NCBI GenBank assembly: GCA_022578605.1
Contig: MU394090.1
Location: 124,001-188,000 of the forward strand
Length of the DNA stretch: 64,000 nucleotides
DNA from: Camillea tinctor
Lineage: Eukaryota; Ascomycota; Sordariomycetes; Xylariales; Xylariaceae
Reading direction: 5' to 3'
Shown here: positions 44,212-57,600 of the stretch, piece after piece
Numbering within the stretch: position 1 is the first letter of the stretch
Layout: every line of letters starts with the position of its first letter
Made by a program: the position numbers and the translations under genes
The notes under the pieces: model-generated
Databases searched by the model: none
Seen by the model: only the letters and a program-made list of their open reading frames with translations
What the model was told of the DNA's origin: nothing

Positions 44212-47200
44212 TCACATGTTGGCTAATTCATTATCGATCTGGCGATCCATGAAAGCTCTCTTGTCACCGACCAGCTCGGTTTGTAGTCTCTGTTCAACCA
44301 GAGCTCGAACCTGCTTCTTAGTCACCGTGTCGAGATCAACTTCTCGGAGTACGGCTTGGATAGCATCAACAATCATGTGGTCATCGGGCCCCACGTTGCC
44401 TCTCTGGAAATCGAAGGATGCAATGGACTGGTGGCCCTGGCGAGCACCAAAAGCGGGTGTGGATGTTGAGGCCCTTACCATGTCGTGCTGAGGCGACATA
44501 TTCGACACAGAACGAAGGTGACCCATACCCGGTCTATATCCACCTGGGGTGTCTTGGTAAGGGGAATTGCCGCGTTGGACGTCACCAAAGGAAGCGGTAG
44601 ATTGCCGGTGCGCCGGGTTGTCAGTGTAGGGACCGTAGGCAGACTGGCGTGTCTGGAACGGAGCAGGGGATTGTGGCGGCATGTATCCGCCACGCCCTTG
44701 GAGACCAGTAAGAACGGATGGCTGGCGAACGGAAGAGTAGACCGACTTCATGTCGTCCATCTCATACATGTCGTCGTAAACTTCATGACCCTTCTCAGAA
44801 TGCATGCCACGACGACCAGGTAGGTTATTCAATGCGGCATAATCGTCCCAACGTTGTAGAGGAATGGAGCGTGGGTCGAATCCTTCTTTATCATCCACAG
44901 CAACAACTTGCTTATTGCCCTTCTCTCCAATAACGATACGAGTATTACCCCAAGAGAAGTTGTCTTGATTCCAGAAAGAGTAGACAGGGAGGATGAGCGA
45001 CCAAATGGGGTAAGCCATGAGGTAGATGATCATCCAACCGATGTGTTGCCATTGTCGCTTGAGGATAAAGATTAGAGCCTGAAGACCGTACACAGCCGCC
45101 AAAATGATGAGGGAGATGAGAGGGATTTGTCCAGTGTGGCTAGCAATGATGTAAATGAGATATACTAGATATGCACACGTCGCTGGTAGGATAATAGTTC
45201 CGGTCAAATCAATGAAAACGACGAAGCGCATCGAAAAACAGCAGAAACCACACATATCTTGTAGTTTGACCAGCTCGAAGAGGTTATGAATAGTCGAATT
45301 GATCCATCGCCGTCGCTGGGACAATAGGACGCTCCATTTCTCAGGGGCAGCAGTTTGGCAGTAAGCATCGGGGATAAACTTGTAAGCCATGTATGGGAAG
45401 TACTTGGTCATCAAAGTAGTGAGATAACGATCTTCACCAAGAGACAACAGATTCTTCTTATGCAGAGTATCGACATTGCAAATGCTATAATCCCGAATGA
45501 CTTGATCAGAGATAATCAAGGGCTTGCCCCGGTCAGCAGTTCGTAGACGGTACATGGAGAAACTAAGAGATGTTAGCTGCTACGGATTATAACAAAAGTG
45601 AATGGGGGAAGAACATACCATCCAGGAAGACAGGTAACGCTACCAAAGAGGGATTCAAAGGCCTTGGCGAGATGATGGGAGATGTAATATTCGTAGACTT
45701 GGATCATACTCCACCACGTTCGTTCCTCATTCTGCAAGGCGGTTTCGCCACAGATACCAGCAATCTTGGAGTTATTGGCACAGGCGGCAACGAGTCGGTT
45801 GAGAGAATCTTCTCGGACGCATGTATCGGCATCGACCATGAGGAGATATTCGTATAGCTCAGGATCAACGCCGATAATGTTATTGATCTGGTGGAACATT
45901 TCAAGCTCGAGAGGATTCATCGGCGCACGGTGATGGACCCGGTTCAGGAAGCTCATAAGCAAGATTTGAGAGTCACGCTTACCACGGTTACCAGGCTTCG
46001 CTTTGGACTGTTCAGACTCCTTGCCAACCTTGACAACGACGATATACGGAACCACGTTGCCTTCGTATTCGTAAAGACCAGAATAAACCTTTCCGTAGTT
46101 GAGTTGCTCACTGCCAGTACCGACGGACTTGAAAGGCAAGGCCGGAGGATCGACCTTCGGATCAACTCCCAGGATGTCCAAGACAATCTTAGGGGTAGGG
46201 CGATCGTTGCCTTCACCAACAATAACACCATCGCAAATAACGCAGATAAGCTTCCGCTTGTTGTCATACTGAAGAGCAGTTAGGGAGTCAAGAGCCTTCC
46301 TCAACGAGTCTTCACCTTCCGTATAAGCTGGGATTTGGCAGATGACGAATTTGTCCTGCGGGGCCGGACGACGTTTGGAACCGAATTGCAGAGCAGAAAC
46401 GAACTTGATGAGAATGACGGCAGCAATGATGATAGTGAAAGCCAACAGAATGTAGTTGTTGGCCTGACATCTAGCTGAGTAACGGAAATCTGGAATGCCG
46501 ACGTAGAAGGTCTGCTTAATACAGTTGATACTGTTGGCAGCTGTAGCGTAGGCTGTCTGATTGTTCTCGATAGAAGTTAGGTGGTTGTTCCATAGGTCCG
46601 TGACATCATCTCCAGCGTTGTTTTGCACAATATCGACCAAAGTGCTGTCTAGGAAATTATAGGTAGCCAAGTTCTTATAGAAGTCGATGGTGAGAAAGTA
46701 ATCCGTCAGGTCATAGATACCGCCATCGTAAATGACCCACATGTGCTGGTTGTTCTGACCATCATCATAGACGTCGGACTTATCCCATACTAGGTCACCG
46801 TGGTAATACTCCTTGATTTTAGGCTGGAAAGTGTCACTATACCAAGTTTCAGACCTTAGCTTGGTAGTAGTATCAGCCTGGTAGTAACCTGAAGTGTGGA
46901 CGCCCTGAACCAATGTAGGTGTGTTGTTCTTCTGAAGCTGAATCGTCTTGTCGATGCCAAGTCCAGGGCAGCTAAGCGGGAGAGGGGCAACAAAGTACTC
47001 GTCAAGGTTCAGACCAGCGAACTCAATCATAAGGTCGCTAGTTGTCTCGATGTTCGAGTCACTGTGCTGAATCCTCCAGAACTTGGAGATATCATAAACT
47101 TTGCCGTGGATGCTGACCCAGAAATCACTCTCACCCATATGCGTGGCGACTTCGTCTTGGGTCCATGCTTTATCAAAGTTGGGGCAAAGCAAACGGCCGA

Positions 47201-49655
47201 AGGCAATGATCCAGAAGACAATAATAGCGTTCATGATGAAAATCAAGACAACCAGAACAAACTTTTCTCGCCAGGCCATCCGCACATCGGGCCTCTTCAT
47301 GCGGCCAATGTGACGGAGAGCGGCAGAGGGGATCCAGAAGGTCATAGCCCAAACAAAGCCAACCCATATACGTCTGCCTCGTGATTGCTCTTGTGTCTCG
47401 ACATGCTTACCCTGGGCATCTTCGGGATCTAGGTTATTGATGAACTCCCCATCGTTGGTGTAATAAACCTGGTCGCGGTGGGTGTCTCCCTTGTGGCCCA
47501 AACCATAGTCACCATGAGCCGCATTACGCATGCCAGATGGCGTGACAGAAGGCGCCCGCATTTGACTTTGCGCGAATGTAAGCTGGCTTTGGTTGCGCTG
47601 ATGGCCCATGAGCTGGTCTCGACTGTTGTTGGAAGCGTGATCGGGGAACTGCGGTGGGAAGAAACCACTGCCATTGTTATTGGAATAGCCGGTCTCGATA
47701 CCCGGGGTTATGAAGGGATTAGCTGGACCTCCCATGCCCGTAGGCTTTAGGTCAAGCATGCTTTCTGCTTCCCACCAAGCACTCTCTCTCATCCAGACAC
47801 GCTCCTTGCCTATTACCACCTCACCATTACTCCATCCCCGCTCGAGGATCCAGCTTTCAATCCCATCTTTGCCCTCTCTGCAACCTAGCGGCGCAAATCG
47901 TTGAGCGAACTCCTCGACATCAAAATCGGCAGTAAAATCTAGGTTCTTATTGCGCCGGTTGGCCCACTCTGGAAGTCTCCAAGCCCGTAGCTGACGTGAT
48001 ACGGTGCCGGCAGACCAAGCGGATGTAACCGATGGCAGAGCTGCAAGGCTGGCCGGAGTTTCGTCGGTTGGGTGCAACGACAAGTGATACCAGGCACGAC
48101 TGGTGCTCAGAACCGCGGGGAGATCCATCCGAGCATTCCGACCAAGGTTGATACCTTGCCCTGGAACAGGGAAGAGTAGCTTCTTCAAAAAGCCATCCTC
48201 TTCACCCGCGAATCCAACTTTTTCCAAAACAACCTCGCGCCTCTCTAATTCATGCTGACGGTCTCGAGCAGCCGGCCCAGTGGTAATACCCAGGTCGGGA
48301 GCAGCCTCCGTCACCGCATTGAGCATCTCCCGATTGACCACACTTCCGGCGGAAACTACTTCTATGCCGTCCTCTTTCATCTCGGCATTGATACCTAGAC
48401 TGTCATCGAAGATACCCCGCATCGCGAGAGCCTTGCCTAGGTTAGGGTCAGGAACTTCAACAACAGTAATGCACACGGTATCTCCATTGTCTTCGTTTGA
48501 GTTCGGGGTTCGATGCCCGTCCAGAGATTCATCTCCATCCCGGATCCTGGTCATCTGCGCGGTAATCGCCTGGTTTGCCTTGGTAATTACCCAGTCAACG
48601 AGGGCTTCATAGAGACCGCCAATCAGAGTCTGACGATCCTCGGTGGTACATTGTTTTGCGAGCACTTCTGGGTCGAGACCTAGGAGACCACCGACATCTT
48701 CACATATCTCATCAAGGGCCTCCCCGTCAACATTGTAGTCTAGGGTGTTCCCGAGCTTGAGCAGACCAGCGAGAGTGGAGATAAAGTTTCTGTGGGAAGA
48801 GCCCTTGATGCCGATCTCCTTCAAGGCGGTCCTGAAGTCATCCGCAGCTGCGCTGTCGTCAGCGGTCGGGAGGTAGGAAGGGGGGTCATAGGTGCCAGAT
48901 TTAGCCAACAAAGAGTAGCTAGCAGCAGGCTTCAGACTCAGGAATTCCCTTTCGGCCGGGGTGGAAGCGGAGGTTAGCAGGTAATAGAACACATCGAATG
49001 CACGATATCCAGGCTCAGAAGGAATATTGAGAAGACCCTTTTGCGTGTCGATCCCCCCTTGCGCCAGAGCTAGACTGGCAGCAGTCAAATTCCCGGCAAG
49101 GTTCAGGGTCAGGGTTACGCCAAGAGCTGATTGTCTAGGTGCCGACGGATTGTAAGGGGTCACACATCGAATAAAAGGCTTGATGGCTTCAAGAGCAGTG
49201 AACACCGACGAGGGGATCGAGAGAGGCAAGGAGGACAGAAAAGGGGTGAGTATAGAGGGTGTCGAGGTATGGAGAGATCTGGGAAGCGTTAGTAAGTGAT
49301 ATATAATAACCCTTGATCAGCAGTTGGTAGGGCCGGTCTCAACAACATACCCTAGAATAATACAGCCGTCTTCTGCCCGGCGTCGAGCATGTTCCCATGC
49401 TCTAGCAGCCAGGGCCACATCCACCGTGCCACCGGATCTACCATCAGGACCGGTCTGCTCAGCTGTGAGCCATGTGTTGACCACCAGACTAGTTCCGGCG
49501 TCAAGCTGATGGGGCTGGGATGAGAGGTAGATGTTGTGAATACTGTTCAGGAGAGTTGTAGTGGAAACCGGAGCAGATTGTTGTCCTCCCGCCCGAGAAC
49601 CACTGAAGGAATCGGCAACGGAATACATGGACATGCGGCCTTGCGGGTTCGCCAT
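44212..49655 (-). CDS. Class VII chitin synthase with myosin-like domain lacking a P-loop
   Basis: Exons (minus strand) 49351-49655, 45619-49278 and 44212-45562 give 1771 residues; introns are 72 and 56 bp. It polymerises UDP-GlcNAc into chitin at the plasma membrane. The N-terminal half is a myosin-motor-like domain, but where class V has GESGSGKT this protein reads [11 protein letters not shown], so the nucleotide-binding P-loop is absent, the defining class VII trait. Next come membrane segments, a cytochrome-b5-like fold and the GT2 catalytic domain: [28 protein letters not shown] and QRRRW (1404-1408). Then a C-terminal membrane cluster and a DEK_C-type end ([19 protein letters not shown]). 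The second intron splits the codon for Cys in [12 protein letters not shown]. The divergent class V partner lies 5 kb upstream; in other moulds this pair is required together for wall strength and polar growth. Confidence 0.93.
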
Positions 49656-50184
49656 GTTGAACGGTTGGAGAGGGCGACGTCCGCAAGGACGATGACGCCT
49701 TTTTTCACTTTACTTTGCTTTTTTCTTTCTTTTCCACCCCAAGACGACGACAGAAACCGATACACTAGAAAATTGAAATCAATTCTAAACGGATGACTTC
49801 ATTACCAGAGTGGTAATAGTGAGTCGTAGTGAATCGAGTCGAGTCGAGTCAAGTCGAGTTGAGATCAGTTGATTAGCGACTGGAAGGATGGGCCTCAGAG
49901 CACAGGCTTTCTGAGGAATATGGTTCGTTCGCTAAGGGAAAAGGGAATAACACAATCGAAGCAAGACGGAATGGAGGAATGATTAGAAAAAAGCGATAGA
50001 CTATTAAAGATACAACTACCCAAAAGCGAGTGAGGCAGTCGATTACATACAGGAAGAAAACGATAGGAAGAGTGTGTGGGAGAGGGAAAGAAACAACGAA
50101 TGGGTCTCTTTCTCTGTGATGATAAGTTTGGGAGGTGGATTGAATTGGGAATGGGGTACGGGTTTGTAAAGCGAGAGTATGGAG

Positions 50185-50259
50185 AAAAAAAAAGAAAAAG
50201 AAAAAGAAAAAGAAAAAAAAGAAAAAAGAAAACATAGAGAAAGAGAGAGAGAGAGAGAG
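50185..50259 (+). repeat. AAAAAG and GA microsatellites
   Basis: Tandem AAAAAG-like units (about 50185-50230) followed by a GA dinucleotide run (50238-50259), 0.5-0.6 kb upstream of the class VII start. Read on the coding strand this is a long CT-rich leader tract, common in highly expressed fungal genes. Confidence 0.6.
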
Positions 50260-53200
50260 GATCGACAGATTATTGAGCAGGAAACTGTGACTTTGGGCTC
50301 GGTTGCTGGTCCACTGGCCTGTTTTGCATAAGAAACTACCTACATGTACAGTACACAGTAACCTGTGTTTTGGGTCTCTCTAAGCGTTTGGGGACGAAAG
50401 GGAAACCTCGCTTTGCTTTCAGTACCCCCATCCCCCTGTTATGCCCAGCAACCCCCTTTGCCCTCTATATCCCTAAATAGGTTTAGTCTCGATCCACTCC
50501 CTTTTTAGTACACAGTATACATACTCCATACCCTGCATGTATCTTTTGCCTTCTTTTCTTTTTAGCGTAGTCTCTGCCCGAGGCGGCGTAGACCGTATAA
50601 CCCTGTCCTTGTCCATACCTATAGGTATGTATGTATTAAAAGCATCCAGCTGGCGGAGTCGAGGCGTGACGATCCTGTTCCGTTAGTTGGCAATAGTCTA
50701 CATATAACAAGTTTATTACTGAGCCTGTGTTGGTTCTTGATTAGGTTACTCCATTTTCAAGTTATAATGTAGTTGTAGCCTCTCTTTCGCTTCAAACGAA
50801 TCAAGATGTAGTATAAACGGTCGTCTTGTACGCATTACGAACTACAAGATGGAAATAGAAAATAGACTACAGAATAGGCAAGTAGAGCACAGTACCTACA
50901 GGTCTAGTGCAGTTTATTTACCTCCCTACCGTTTAAGCGAGTCCATCCGTCCATCCACATTGCAGGTGATGTCAGCTTATGCGAAGCTACTGTACATATT
51001 ATTCCGCCTGCCGCCCGTTTTGAAGTTGTCAATTTCCTCCAACCTATTAAGCATTTTCCTTACTACACTACTGTTGTGTACTAATAGTAGTAATCCCCCC
51101 TTTTCCCCTCATTGTTACTTTTGTTGTTGTTATTGTTATTGTTGTCATATGTTGTTGATCATACATGATTATCCATTCGCGTGTCGGCATTAGGAATGTA
51201 GATTTCACAACATCATGGTTCTGTACCATGTTGGTTATTTGAAAAGAAAAAAAAAATATGTATAGAAAAAAAATCCTTCTTCATTGCAAATACTCCGTAC
51301 ATATCATACGCTCCTTGCATAACTCGTATTGTCAGCAAGAGTGAAGAGAAGAAAAAAAAGAAACCAACTGCCCAACCTTTTACGGTTTATACGGGAATTG
51401 GTTGTCTCTCTTCCTTTCCAAATTCCTTGATCTTTTACGAGGATGAGCAGTCTGGTGTCCCTGAATACGAAGAGACCAAATGGGATTTTATTGGGTCTCC
51501 CACACCAACCCATGTTGGATCCAAGTTCCGATTCGATGGGGCAATCGACAGGACAATCCCAGCACCCCAAGTCTGTTCGAGCCTCCAAAGGGACCCTGCA
51601 AGCGCTCTGGGTCCATGACCTTCTCGAACCTTTCACGCGCCACTATTCTTTCCAACGGGGACCACCGTCCGCCAATACGAGAGAGCACGGTTCTTAGAAT
51701 AGCCTACAGGTGGATTACACTAGTAGATGCATCCACATTCGTCCTTCTTTTCTCTCTCTCTTTCTCTCTTATTATGTCTTCTTTTTCTATCTTTCAGTGA
51801 AGTAATGTTGGTACACCGGGACTAAAACCTACCATCTACACTAAATTCTCCCTAAAGGCGATCCGGCTCGGCTATGCAGACACGATCTGACGGCAATGGG
51901 ATCACGAGCAGGTAGTAAGTATATATATGTATGTACCTAGGTATGTACGTATGTATGACATGTGGCTGAAATACGCACCGTTTTGGTCACGGCGGGAAAT
52001 AAAACCATCAATTCTACGACGCGCCATCACGTATAGATTATAGGTTACATGCCTACTAAACCCGGGATGGGCATATTTCGTCGCCCGCAGCAACCACAAC
52101 AATGTAGAGTATAGTATATTCCAGTGTTATTGTAGGGCGCGTAACTACACTACTACACTACATAGTAGACATGCAGCCATCGGCTCTTGTGTAATCCTAT
52201 TTTTAGGGAGAGGGAGGGATGAATGCCAGGTTTTGGAAATCCGCGATCCACCCCCCGTTAAGACAGACAGACGCACGTAAGCCTGCCGAGAAAAAACGAA
52301 ATCTTGATCGAAAGAATATGCTGGGTTGCTGTATGTAGGTGGTTGTATGCGTATGCGTACATACACCACATATAATGCGATTGCTTTTTAGCTGCAGCTC
52401 TCGGTCCTGGTCTTTGTCGCATTCTTTCCTCTCTATGCTACGAATCTACGAATACGTTATTAGTCAGTGAATACTGAACACGGGGTGAGGCGAGGTTGCT
52501 ACCATGTTGGTATACTCCATATCAAGGTGGCACCTACGCAAGTAGATCGATGGTAGTATACGGCTTGTATGGTTCCCTAGGTTAGTATGGGTTGGCTGCA
52601 TCTTGTTTTCATGGTTACCTTACCTTTAAGACCTTATGGGGTCTTCAAACGGTTTCAACCCTATGACCACTACCGAGCACTTGCTCCCTCACTACCTACT
52701 TTGCCTGTCACCACGAATAAAGTAGTATAGGTAAGAAGAGGAAGACGGGAGGCCTAAAATGTAACGGATGCAACTATATCACGAATTGGCGTACTGCTTG
52801 TTGGTCAAGTGTCCCTAAGTCAATCAAGTGGCGCGGAATCTAATCTAGGTCAGCTACGGCTTGACAGACCAGCAGACGCCATAGCTGAGTAGAGGCATGG
52901 CATGACATGTAGGTGTTCGGGCGAACAAGTAAATTCTTTCCTGGTATTATCAAGAGTCTCCCATTACTACCTAGTATACGTTTACATCATCGGCAATTAA
53001 TGTTGCAGAACAATGAACCCTCGAAGCCGGGAACAAGTGTAGATGGTTCCAAGTCCACTTATACATATAGATAAGAGAAAAAAAAAGAAGGAAAAAAAAG
53101 AAAACTAAAATAACCTTATGGCATTCATTACTCACATCCGATCTTGAAATGGCCAAGGTTATTAGTGAGAAAAGGAGGGAATCTGCACTTATGCCTGGGT

Positions 53201-54111
53201 TTAGGTATGTATCTAAGTATTTTTCCCTTCCAGGATACACACAGTATTTGGCCACAAGACTACATACAGTACGTGTTCCCTGAATTTGTCAACCCCTGGA
53301 CCAATGTTGTCATTGTGTCCGTGTCTGGGAATCTTTTCTGCCACTGAATCTGAATCTGCTGATCAAGGGTACGATCGCAGACCTGATCTGCAATCGATCC
53401 CTTTTCCTACCCGACCTGCCCAATGCTGCTGCTATATCGTATATAACTGTAGGGAGGGCATCTTATACATAACATAAAATAGAGATAGAAAAAAAAAGTC
53501 AATGAAAAGTTAAGGCTATTGAGTATCTAATTACCGTTAATAGGCCATCAAATTCAAGTATAAGTCTAAAATGTCGGATCGATCGGGAAACTAAATAGGG
53601 GGGAAGTGTCAGAGGGGAAAAAAAAAAAAAAAAAGCCCAGAGAAAAGTCATTGGTTTTAGTGTAGCTGCATAACTGGTTGGTAAGGGGTTGCTTCTGTAT
53701 CGATGACAAGCGTTGGCTGTGACCCACTCATCCACTAAACTTGAAGACTTTCTCCCCCAAGGGCCCCCAGAAGGTTCAGCGTTCGGGTCTAGTCCTCTCT
53801 CAGACCAGTGGATGCCGATGGACGATGGGCGAGATGTGTGCTAGCCATTTGTGGGGCAGATGTGACTAAAAGAGCCTAGCACGACTTCGTATGATGCGAA
53901 CCTGCGCGGCGGTGCCCCCTGCAAGCTTCCGAACAAAAATAAACCCCCCAGGTAAAACAGGACCGTCGACAACTGGAAATTATGTCCCTTTTTTTATTTT
54001 TTATTTTTATTTTATTTTTCTTTCTAAGCTAAACATACCTACATACCACCACCATCACCACATCACATTCTATCCGAGAGGATCACCAATCCACTCTCCA
54101 CCCTCCACCCG

Positions 54112-54112
<1 letters not shown>

Positions 54113-54164
<52 letters not shown>

Positions 54165-54233
54165 NNNNNNNNNNAAACTCACAACCACCCACCAAACCAA
54201 AAACACTCCCCACCCCCCCCCCCCCCAACCCCC

Positions 54234-54278
<45 letters not shown>
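54113..54278. other. Second assembly gap with homopolymer edges
   Basis: A run of 51 Gs (54113-54163), ten Ns (54165-54174), then C-rich sequence including 44 uninterrupted Cs (54235-54278). The arrangement, G before the gap and C after it, is the same as at 1733-1931. The long poly-Gly and poly-Pro frames here are artefacts. Confidence 0.85.
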
Positions 54279-54280
<2 letters not shown>

Positions 54281-54688
54281 GAGAGCACCGGTTTGAACGA
54301 GGCTTCCAATCCTCAATTCTTTCACTCACTCTACTCTCTCTCTCTCACACTCACTCTTTCTATCCTCTCAATCTCTCCATCTTCCTCTCCCCCCATTCGC
54401 TCTTCATTTGCTTTCATGTTATCACATTCGTTATCGACACGTTCGTTTTTTGGTTATTGCTAGCTACTACCAGATCATACTACTACTTATTATTAGTACT
54501 AACCACTTAATTAACGACTTTTTAGGGGGTCGATTTACTTGCTGTACAGAATAGAGACATCTAGACAATTGGAGGAGTCTAGTTATTCACATAACATACA
54601 TACGTACATACCTACTTCAACACCAAAAGCCCATTTCCGCTTGATTTCACCCCTATAAGGCCTGGCCTGTTGGGCTACGGATTCAAAC

Positions 54689-57600
54689 ATGGCTTTGAAC
54701 CTGCCCATGGGCGGCAGCGGAGGTGCTCATACTCAACCCTCGCTACCGTCCTTGCCTGCGCATCTTCAGTCCGACACTCACTTGACGGCACATCTAGCCA
54801 GTCGTTTCCATGTATCCATCCCTACCGCCCGACTTTCATCCCATGCCCTCATCTCCCTCAACACGTACACCTCTTCGTCCAAGGGGCTAGATGGCGGCAA
54901 AGAAGGCAGCGCCATGGCCGGCGCCGAAGACATGGCCGACCGCGCTTTTCTTCGATTGGGACACCGCTCCGAGAACCAAGCCATCCTATTCTTGTATGTC
55001 GATGCCATTCCATGTATACACCAGACGGAAGGGGGACGGTTGACTAACCAACTTTTGACTTTTCTAGGGGTGAATCGGGTTCTGGAAAGACCACCATCCG
55101 TTCCCATCTGCTAACCGCTCTTTTGAACAAGTCCTCCACGCCGCTGTCCACCAAAGTATCTCTTGCTGCCTATGTTTTCGATAGTTTGACTACGACCAAG
55201 ACTGCTACCACCCCCACGGCCTCCAAGGCTGGTCTCTTCTACGAACTGCAGTACGACACAGCCTCCACCACCAATCCCCTCCTGATTGGTGGAAAGCTTC
55301 TGGATCATCGATTGGAGAGGAGCAGGATCACGGATGTACCCACCGGAGAGCGGAACTTCCACGTGCTGTATTACCTTCTCGCCGGTACGAGCGAGGCTGA
55401 AAAGTCACATCTCGGTATTGACACGCCCCGGGATGCCGCTGGCCACCGACGCTGGAAATACCTGGGTCATCCCACACAGCTCAAGGTTGGGATCAACGAT
55501 GCTGAGGGCTTCCAGCTCTTCAAGACGGCCCTGCGGAAGTTGGAGTTTCCCCGGAGCGAGATCGCCGAGATTTGTCAAATCCTGGCCTGTATCTTGCATA
55601 TTGGACAGCTTGAATTCGAAACCACCGCGAATACCACTGCCACCGGAGACGACAGCGGCGGTTTCTCCCACGAAGGTGGTCAGAACATCACCGCCGCCAA
55701 AAACAAGGATGTGCTGGGGATCATTGCTGCGTTTTTGGGAGTCGGCTCTCAAGAACTACAGACCACCATGGGTTTCAAGACTAAGATGATCCATCGTGAG
55801 AGAGTCACTGTCATGTTAGATCCCCAGGGAGCTCGCGCCAACGCCGACGAATTGGCTCGGACGCTATACTCGCTTCTGGTTGCATACATGATCGAGGCCA
55901 TTAACCAGAAAATCTGTGCTTCCGAGGAATCCATTGCTAACACCATCAACATCATTGACTTCCCCGGTTTCTCCCAGCAGTCTTCCACTGGGTCCGCGCT
56001 GGACCAGCTGCTCAACAATGCTGCCATTGAATCTCTCTACAACCTAACTCTGCAGAATTTCTTCGACCGTAGAGCCGATATGCTTGACAACGAAGAAGTT
56101 ACCGTGACAGCTACAAGTTACTTTGACAATTCTGATGCGGTCAAGGGATTGCTCAAGCCCGGAAATGGGTTGCTCAGCATTCTGGACGATCAAACCCGGC
56201 GCCACCGGACCGACATGCAGTTCCTCGAAAGTATGAGAAAACGATTCGAAGGCAAGAATCCCGCTATTACTGTGGGTTCTGCCACGGCCAGGCTTCCTGG
56301 GAGCAATTTCTTGTCAGAGAATACTGCGGCAACCTTCACCGTCAGGCATTTTGCGGGAGAGGTCGATTACCCTATCAGGGGTCTCGTCGAGGAGAACGGT
56401 GAAGTTATCTCTGGCGACATAATGAACTTGATTAAATCGAGCAAGAGCGAATTCGTTACGCGCCTCTTCGGACAGGAAGCGCTCCAGACCGTTATGCATC
56501 CTCAGGAGAGAACTACTGTGATGCAGGCCTCCGTCAGCTCCAAGCCTATGCGAGCCCCAAGTGTGATGTCACGAAAAGGAGGCAGGGGCTTACGAGCCCG
56601 AAGAACCGGCTACGGAGAATCAGCCGATGTGTTTGGTGATTCATCTGAATACTCGGAGAAACGATCGAAGGACGAATCCGGCAAAAAGGGAGGCCCCTCT
56701 GAACAAGGTGCATCCGGGCAATTTTTGTCGGCCCTCGAGAACGTCAAAAATGCCATTACCGCACCAAACACAAACACGTATTATGTGTTTTGCCTCAAGC
56801 CGAATGATAGGAGGATCGCGAACCAATTCGATAGCAAGTGCGTTCGCTCACAAGTGCAGACTTTTGGAATCGCCGAAATAAGCCAGAGATTGAGATCAGC
56901 TGACTTCAGTCTTTTCTTGCCTTTTGGAGAGTTCCTTGGTCTTGCCGATGCTGAGTCGATCTTTGTCGGCAGCGAACGAGAGAAAGTCGAGGCAGTTGTT
57001 CAAAACAAACAGTGGCCAAGCAATGAAATCCAGATTGGCTCCACCGGTGTCTTCCTAAGTGAGCGCTGTTGGATGGAAATTGCATCCATTGGTGATGGCG
57101 CTACCGGATCCCGCTTTACGTCGGAAGCCGGCGATGGTACACCCGGAGAGATGGCTTTCGATGCTTCTAAGGAACGTCTTCTCTCCATGAGCCATCCTCT
57201 TCAATATACCGATAAGCCTCGCGCAGGTTATCTTGGTGCTGACGACACACGGTCAGAAGCCGGTGCCTCTGCCTTGGGAGCTGGTGACATGTTTAAGAAC
57301 CTGGACACGCGCGAGCAGATGGCTGAGCGTGGAAACGAGAAGTCTCTTGAGGAGGTCGAGGAGTACAGGGACAGCCCTAGTCGAAAGCGTTGGGTTTTCG
57401 TAGTCTTCGCTATGACCTGGTTCATCCCTGACTTCTTGATTCGATGGATGGGTAACATGCCACGCAAAGACGTCCGTATAGCTTGGCGAGAGAAGGTTGC
57501 GATCAACTTCTTGATCTGGCTTCTTTGCCTGTTCGCAGCTTTCTTCATTGTCGGCTTTCCCATGCTCATCTGTCCTAAGCAATATGTCTTCAGTTCCGAA

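Larger units (their letters stand above)
49656..54688. promoter_or_regulatory. Bidirectional promoter region of the chitin synthase pair
   Basis: 5.0 kb between two divergent start codons with no convincing gene inside. Near the class VII start lie a palindrome ATTACCA-GAG-TGGTAAT (49801-49817), repeated GAGTC units (49833-49862), an AAAAAG tract (50185-50219) and a GA microsatellite (50238-50259). Near the class V start is a CT-rich run (54320-54400). Both genes probably have long 5' leaders. Small frames at 51304-51800 on both strands have ordinary composition but no recognisable product. An assembly gap lies at 54165-54174, so true length is uncertain. Confidence 0.6.

Noticed and set aside
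49873..50235. 120-codon minus ORF with a poly-Phe start
   Set aside because: Translation of the AAAAAG/GA microsatellite leader; no protein-like sequence.
51304..51800. Overlapping ORFs on both strands in the chitin synthase promoter
   Set aside because: Three competing frames of similar length, none with a recognisable domain or good start; not supported as a gene.
53891..54463. 190-codon ORF across the second gap
   Set aside because: Consists of poly-Gly/poly-Pro through G and C homopolymers and an N gap; no real protein features.
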